From Rotaria sp. Silwood1 (Eukaryota; Rotifera; Eurotatoria; Philodinida; Philodinidae), in the NCBI GenBank assembly GCA_905250075.1, contig CAJNOP010000405.1, positions 62,001-126,000 of the forward strand: a DNA stretch of 64,000 nt. Direction: 5' to 3'. The position numbers and the translations under genes were made by a program. Shown here piece by piece: positions 58,662 to 64,000 of the stretch (positions are counted from its first letter, which is position 1; each line of letters starts with the position of its first letter). The notes beneath the pieces are model-generated. The model searched no databases and was not told the origin of the DNA. It saw only the letters and a list, made by a program, of their open reading frames with translations.

Positions 58662-59333
58662 ATGGTGAACAATTGTTTGTCTCCTTCCCATATGATGAAT
58701 AAGGACAGGAGCATTTGACTTAAAGAAAATGGAAAATAATGTTTTTGAAGCAAACTTACTGCGTCGAATCACAATAGGTGGAGGATCTTCTCTTGCCACC
58801 CATGCAGAGTTTGATGACTTTCGGCCAATCTGTTGATGATAAAACCATGACTCGTCATCAGTTATTACGTCACATAAACGCCATGTTCTGTTTTGGAATT
58901 TTGCTAAATTTTCCTTGCATATTCGAACTCGCTCTGACCGTTGGAAATCATTCAGATCCTTGGGTACATAACGAGCGGTAATTTTGCTAAGCTTTAGATG
59001 ATCCGAGATGATTCGCTGGACAGTCCCATAACTTAAATTAGTTTGCTCCTGTACTTTTTCAATTGTAATGTAAGGATCATGATCGATTAAAAGGCGAACT
59101 TTTTCTATATTTTCAGCTGTAGTTTCAGTGATTGGCCTTCCAGGTCTTACTTCATCTTCAATTTCTTCTCGCCCTTCACGAAACGATTTAGACCATCTTT
59201 GAATTGTTCTAAGAGAAGGAGCTTCATCACCGTAAACAGAAGATATTTCATTATGAATAACGCTTGGTGGAATGTTAAGTTCGGTACGCACTTTAATACA
59301 GAATCGAAAGATTTCTGTACTCATCTGAAACAA
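58662..59333 (-). pseudogene. mariner transposase, N-terminal two thirds
   Basis: Cut-and-paste transposase of the Tc1/mariner superfamily. The frame runs open from MSTEIFRFCIKVRTELNIP through the helix-turn-helix (SLRTIQRWSKSFREGRE) and the linker DEVRPGRP. The second helix-turn-helix follows (LSYGTVQRIISDHLKLSKI), then VPKDLNDFQRSERVRIC. The catalytic region begins at VITDDESWFYH, which holds the first catalytic Asp. It continues to SNAPVLIHHMGRRQTIVHHYY and then stops matching at about 58662, at the edge of the CCCAGGTC-ended element. The second and third catalytic acids and the terminal inverted repeat on that side are missing. The remaining 220 codons have no stop, so the copy is fairly young. 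Confidence 0.9.
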
Positions 59334-60364
59334 ATAGACACTGTTAAGACTAAATCCGACTTAATTTTTTTGCTTTGTTTCAAAAATATTGCAGCAAACT
59401 ACACATATATACAAAGAAGACAAGACACGACGTATCTCTTAACATATATGTATGCATAGACGACTAATCATATGACAAGACGAGGAAAAGAAGAAAACAG
59501 ATAAGAGAAAAACAAGGAAATAACGAAAAAACAGCATGCAAGAATGATGATATAATGTAATGCAACCAGCCAGCTTCCAACAAAACAGCTCTTACCAAAA
59601 TTTGATTATTCTAATATTGAATGAAGATCGATCAAATAGCATGAAAAGATAGAGCGAAAGACGCTCTATCTATTCAGAAAGAAAAGAAAATTTTTTTGCG
59701 TATTATAAGGAAATAAGACCTTGACGACACTACTTTTGGATTACCCTAAGTATGTTTATTGTCGCGATAATAAAAGAAACGAGAAACAAAGATGGCAAAT
59801 GGTGAACCTATTGAATGGTTGCAACAGCGCTTATCATCCATCTGTGCAATTAATAGAGACGAACAACTGTTCTATATTATTAGAATATAGGTCCGGTAAT
59901 GAACAGAAGGTATAGTTATCGTGCGATCTATAGCTGTTAACATTCGAAAGAGCAATATTCGGGTAACACATGCGGCAATGAGTATGGGACAAAAACTATG
60001 GTACTTCAGTCACGTTGAAGTAACTTGAAGTGCCGCCTAGTAAACTTATAAAACATTCAGTAATTTCCTACTAGGTGAAAAGCACGCTCGTCAGTAGTGA
60101 TTCTTCTCTGAAAGTGATTGACGATTTATTATATGCATATATGTTTATAGCCAAGCAATACTATTTCAATTGTTATAAAATTGTTTTTCTTCACGTAAAA
60201 CTACTACCAATCATAAATTTCTTTTGTATTTTTTCCAGAATACCAATATTCGGTTGTGTATGTATTAATGCTATATTATCGCTTCTGGATATTGTCAACA
60301 TTTTAAAAGATACGTATGTTTGTTATTTCGATAAAAGAGTTTATGAAAAATAAATACTTTGAGA
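59334..60364. other. intergenic
   Basis: No gene recognised. Short open frames (59721-59915, 60075-60353) lack motifs and splice support. The inverted repeat of the mariner should lie in the first 100-150 bp, but I could not define it without a partner end. Confidence 0.4.
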
Positions 60365-60418
60365 GTGAGAGTGTGGGTAAAACTGGTTGCATTCTCTTCA
60401 TCCTCACTCACACACCCT
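60365..60418. repeat. TGTGGG-type hairpin, copy 6 (worn)
   Basis: The left arm GTGAGAGTGTGGGT and the right arm ACTCACACACCCTC enclose a loop with TTCTCTTCATCCTCA. The same CTCTTCATC word occurs in the loop of the 61821 copy. The arms have more mismatches than other copies. Confidence 0.65.
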
Positions 60419-60697
60419 CAATGTGGATTTGCTAGAATGGGTTTCTGTCTTAGTTCCTTTTGATATCTCCATCAGATAAGATGAATATTTGTGTGCAAAG
60501 AGTAAGGACTACAAATGTATTGGTTAGAGATTATTGCATAGTGGACAACTTAATTTCAGCTAAACTCAGGCTTTCATCTGTATGCGTATGTTCGAAATCG
60601 TTTTTGAACAAGGTGTATATTTTCATGCCGACTAGGCTTTGGTAAACTGAGAGCAAGAAGAGAAGGAAGGGAGAATGATTGCAATCAGAGCAATCTT

Positions 60698-60741
60698 GGG
60701 TGTGTGTATTGATCACTGATGAGCGATCAATATCCACACCC
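60698..60741. repeat. TGTGGG-type hairpin, copy 7 (near-perfect stem)
   Basis: GGGTGTGTGTATTGATCAC pairs with GCGATCAATATCCACACCC over 19 positions with about two mismatches. The loop is only about 6 bases. It lies 70 bp beyond the stop codon of the aquaporin, probably in its 3' UTR. Confidence 0.85.
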
Positions 60742-60811
60742 TAATAATAACAGACGTACGACGACACAATAATCAAAACGAAACACATATAAGATCTATC
60801 TTGTTCTTCGA

Positions 60812-61561
60812 CTACTGGTTCCAAATAAGTTTGTAAACTCGGAAAATTGCTAATCCAACGATGAACCCGCTAATCGGGCCAACAGAATAAATCCAGGCAT
60901 AGCTACTATACGTATTCGAAGCAACCGCTGGTCCTAGCCACCGCCAAGGATTAAGAGCTGCTCCATCTCGATCGGAAGCAAGCAAAAAGGAAGAGAAGAC
61001 GACCAGTCCAATTGGAAGAGCCGCTTCCTTGTGCGTGTTGTATGATGTTGTAAAGAAAATGACAAATGACAGAACTACCGTACAGATGAATTCTAAGAAA
61101 AAGCCTTGCAGAATCGTAACTGGATAGGGTTTCAATGCCAGTTCTGGTGTGCCTAGTTTAGTATCGTTGCCATAGTACAGTAACAGTAACAGTGCTCCGG
61201 CGAGAAGGGCACCCAATGCTTGAGCAAGGATATATAGTAATGCATCAAGTATTTTTATTTGACGATTTATTGTAAAAGCAATTGTGGCTGCAGCATTGAA
61301 GTGAGCACCGGAGACCGACCCAAATACGTATACAAGCCAGACTGTAACAATGCCATGAGCAGTAGAGATTGCTAATAGGCCAGATCCTGATTTTGTTGCA
61401 CAGCCAGCGCCAAAAAGAACAAAACAGCATGTACCAACCGCTTCACAAATCAAACGAACTGGTAGCGATGGCGCATTGTTAAAGCCATTCGCTATTCGAT
61501 CGTGTTCTTGTACCGTGGGAGGATGACCTGTTTCGAGGGAATCAACTTGAACTGATGCCAT
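60812..61561 (-). CDS. aquaporin-family (MIP) channel with altered NPA boxes
   Basis: Membrane channel of the major intrinsic protein family. About 249 residues in one coding exon, with six hydrophobic helices, among them LICEAVGTCCFVLFGAG, GIVTVWLVYVFGSV, ALLYILAQALGALLAGALLL, FFLEFICTVVLSFVIFF and IYSVGPISGFIVGLAIF. The first pore loop reads SGAHFNAAATIAF, so NPA is NAA. The second reads GAALNPWRWLGPAV, so NPA is NPW, with the selectivity-filter Arg kept. Both Asn residues that face the pore are present. The start is taken as the ATG at 61561 (MASVQVDSLETGH). The sequence just upstream has TTATAG, a likely acceptor of a 5' UTR intron, although the frame is open further to 61609. Permeability cannot be told from sequence alone. 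Confidence 0.9.
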   Translation of the reverse strand: MASVQVDSLETGHPPTVQEHDRIANGFNNAPSLPVRLICEAVGTCCFVLFGAGCATKSGSGLLAISTAHGIVTVWLVYVFGSVSGAHFNAAATIAFTINRQIKILDALLYILAQALGALLAGALLLLLYYGNDTKLGTPELALKPYPVTILQGFFLEFICTVVLSFVIFFTTSYNTHKEAALPIGLVVFSSFLLASDRDGAALNPWRWLGPAVASNTYSSYAWIYSVGPISGFIVGLAIFRVYKLIWNQ

Positions 61562-61820
61562 TTTGATGCAATTCTCTATAATACAAAATGAGGATAAGTT
61601 AATATTCATGCATTTTCTAAAGTTTCTTCCTATCTCCTACGCCTCCTGATAGGTACTGATTCTTTCTAGTAAACGACACGATATGCACAAAACTACAGAT
61701 CGCCAAAAAACTACTCTCAATAAGTCACAAAAATTCTTCTTACTTAAACGCGAAATACCTTTATAGCAGCTCGGTTTCTTAACATCTTTATCTGATTGGC
61801 GCAATGTATTCTAATGGATT

Positions 61821-61873
61821 GAGTGTGGGTGTGGGTCTTAGTCTTCTCTTCATCAACATTCACACCCACACTT
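61821..61873. repeat. TGTGGG-type hairpin, copy 8
   Basis: The left arm GAGTGTGGGTGTGGGT and the right arm ATTCACACCCACACTTC form a 12-bp perfect core stem. The loop includes CTTCTCTTCATCAACA. It lies about 260 bp upstream of the aquaporin start codon. Confidence 0.85.
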
Positions 61874-62249
61874 CGCATCCGCGAGAGCGGTACACATCTC
61901 TGGTCGGAAGTCAAGCAATGCTACCTAGGTTAATGAAAATAAACCGTCAAGGACTCTTGTTTGTGGAACTAGATCTGAATGCGGAGCATTGTTTTGTTTA
62001 TTCTTTAATCAGCTGGTCTTGTTCTTATACAGTGTACATAAAGCAGTGCCCGCGCGAAAAACCTAATATTACGGGGATGCATAGCTGATTGGGGGATATA
62101 AAGAAGTGTTTTCAGGAAAAACTTGCAAAAAAATCGTAAAATTTAGGTTGAAATCGGCTCTTGTGGCTGAAGAAAACTGATATTTTTTGATTATTGAGGG
62201 AGTGTTCACCCTCCTACACCTCCCACTCGCGCGGAACATGACATAAAGG

Positions 62250-62640
62250 CAAGAATATCGATCACAATTATTATATTGAAAATTGCCTCAAGTCTGTTAA
62301 TGACATACGAAAACAAGAAGAATCATCAATCATAAAATGTATCAAATTTTTTTCGTGATAATAGCCGGCCTCATACACAACTCGATGTTATTAATTATTT
62401 AACAGAAGGTATTAAAATAATGCCACATTCATCATATTCACTACACTTTTCGCCATGTGACTTTGGCTAAATGATTATATCAAGAACAGTTTGACTTATC
62501 AATGAATACAAAGAATCATTAGCTCAGTAGGTTTCCAAGATAGTAAAGAATATTCTAGAAGAAGAACTTAGAAAAGCTATCTACAAACTGTTAGAAAGGA
62601 TGGAATAATAGTGGTGAATATTTTGAGTATTTAATAAAAT
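62250..62640 (+). pseudogene. mariner transposase, C-terminal third, heavily decayed
   Basis: Translated with frame changes, this stretch shows the mariner signature order: IDHNYYIENCLKSV, then RDNSRPHT, DVINYLTEGIKIMPH, SPCDFG (third catalytic region) and VSKIVKNILEEELRKAIYKLLERME. It has several in-frame stops and at least one frameshift in a T-run near 62350. It lies on the opposite strand to the N-terminal fragment at 58662-59333. Its N-terminal end overlaps the end of that fragment by about a dozen residues with different sequence, so the two come from different copies. Confidence 0.82.
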
Positions 62641-64000
62641 AAAATTAGAAATATCTCTTTCTTTTTGTATTTTTATTTAATGTTATAAGACCTTTTCCTT
62701 AGTCCTAATATTACAGACTTCATCTAAAAGAATGCTGAAATTAAATGCAAGATAGAGTTGTTATATGCATTATCATAGAAGAAACACTTTACTATATACG
62801 TATGCAATAAAACCTTCGATACTAGATGTTTTATAAAATTTAAAATGCCGTAGCTAGAACTATTAGTATATCCTAAGTAATTCAGTTTAAAACTATTCTA
62901 AACCATCTTTCCGCTGAGAAAGACCATTTTTCTGCTTGATTTTCTTTTTTTTTCGCTAAAGATTTACTGTATATTTGAGGAAGAATAATATATCTTTCTA
63001 TTGTATTGTATCATTTTAACATTTTCTGAACGCTTCTTTGCGTTGAAAAAGATCATTTTTCTTTTAATTTTTTGGGATCTAGTTTAGTTCTGACTAAGTG
63101 TCTCTTCAGGTTTGTCATAGGAGCGGCAGTATTTTCTATCTGGAGGTCATTTTTCTGCCGGAAATTATTATTTTTGTCACCGATTGAAAGGTTACCCGAC
63201 CCTCAATTATCACCTTGTATAGTGTGATGAATACGTTCTAAATCGATAAAAGTAGATTTTGTATTTGTAAAAAAGCATCCTTTCCAATACAACATCTTCA
63301 TGAACAGTTCATAATCGTTCTTCTCTCGTTATTTTCTTCGGAACGATCATGATAGAATTCCGTCCAAAGTAGGTCGACTTTTTTGGTGCTCTCTAGAAAA
63401 ATACATCATAATCGGTGCTTCAAAGCTATATACGCATTCATGACAATTCAGCATCATTCTTAGAAAGAAGAGAACATGTTCTCTAACGTTCTATAAATTA
63501 TTTAATTATTTCTTTTAAATTAAAAACTCCGTTTAGAAAAATACAAGGAGCCTATGGTAAAAATAGACGGGATGAATAGCTTACCGCCACTGACGATAAT
63601 GATGTTTAACGAGCAGATTCACAACTCCAGAACGTAATAACTTCACGTTGAGCACATGCTTATATAGGAGAGGGAGAAAAAAGAGAGAAATGAGCGTAAG
63701 AAAGTGTCATAGAAAGGTAGGGTGATAGAGAAAGAGAATAACAAAATGAAGCGAAGATGATAATAATATTATCAAAATCATGACAATTTATTTTATTGCG
63801 AAATAAAAGAAGAGGAAGTCAGTTTAGAAAAATGGAAAATATTTTCTGATGAGTTCATTCATCGAAGGTCAAGAATGGTTAGACAGCATGTCCGTATCCT
63901 ATCTTCAAGTAATAATTAAATCGTTTCAAAATCATCTTTCCACTAAATATTCTATTAAAAAAGTTTTATTATCCTTTATTCGAGTCTCTTTTTTTTCTTA
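62641..64000. other. no gene recognised
   Basis: AT-rich sequence with an AG-rich patch at 63664-63745. I see no exon, RNA gene or defined repeat up to the window edge. Confidence 0.45.

Noticed and set aside
58662-62640. The two mariner pieces as halves of one element split by an inversion spanning the aquaporin gene
   Set aside because: The pieces lie in the right orientation for this, but their sequences overlap by about a dozen residues (HHYY / HNYYIENC) and differ there. The C-terminal piece is also far more decayed. They are separate copies.
1-64000. CRISPR arrays, bacterial operons or phage genes
   Set aside because: The window is intron-rich eukaryotic DNA. The ~140-bp repeat has no spacers and no prokaryotic genes are seen.

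Overview
The window is eukaryotic nuclear DNA from a small invertebrate animal, most likely a bdelloid rotifer. It is strongly AT-rich. Genes are split by many 50-70 bp GT-AG introns, coding exons favour A/T-ending codons, and the products are ordinary metazoan ones (VPS11, prohibitin-2, PHF10/BAF45a, NHLRC2, TMEM107, TEDC1, GH99 endomannosidase). The bdelloid assignment is inference. It rests on the gene style, a decayed F-box-like family of a kind I associate with bdelloids, and many TGTGGG-type repeats; as I recall, TGTGGG is the bdelloid telomere unit. There is one 10-base assembly gap (1187-1196).

Layout. 65-4145 (-): N-terminal three quarters of VPS11, running off the left edge, with an 8-bp-TSD hAT-type MITE in one intron. 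5283-11528 (-): an ARHGAP20-like RhoGAP with an in-phase alternative first exon. 11.5-17.5 kb: gene-poor, with foldback elements. 17505-28131 (-): a compact series of GH99 endomannosidase, prohibitin-2, TEDC1 and PHF10. PHF10 is divergent from TMEM107 across a 369-bp shared promoter. 28501-33727 (+): TMEM107, a TMEM134/TMEM230-like protein and NHLRC2. Two cilium/centriole genes (TMEM107, TEDC1) lie here, but I see no operon-like logic.

From about 34 kb rightwards the window becomes accessory in character: decayed F-box-like genes, a 575-bp foldback MITE, a type II membrane protein ending in a phospholipase A2 domain (43756-46612), a complete tRNA-derived SINE with a 10-bp TSD (47846-48226), a copper-ATPase pseudogene, a secreted germin/spherulin-like cupin, a ~140-bp tandem repeat, a repeat-rich element bounded by CCCAGGTC/GACCTGGG, two mariner fragments and an aquaporin with altered NPA boxes.

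The most unusual signal is a dispersed family of at least eight short hairpins (13.1, 40.2, 41.0, 47.2, 56.8, 60.4, 60.7 and 61.8 kb). Their arms are TGTGGG-type repeats facing one another, the orientation expected of an end-to-end telomere junction. Seven of the eight lie in the right 24 kb, and three flank or neighbour the aquaporin gene.
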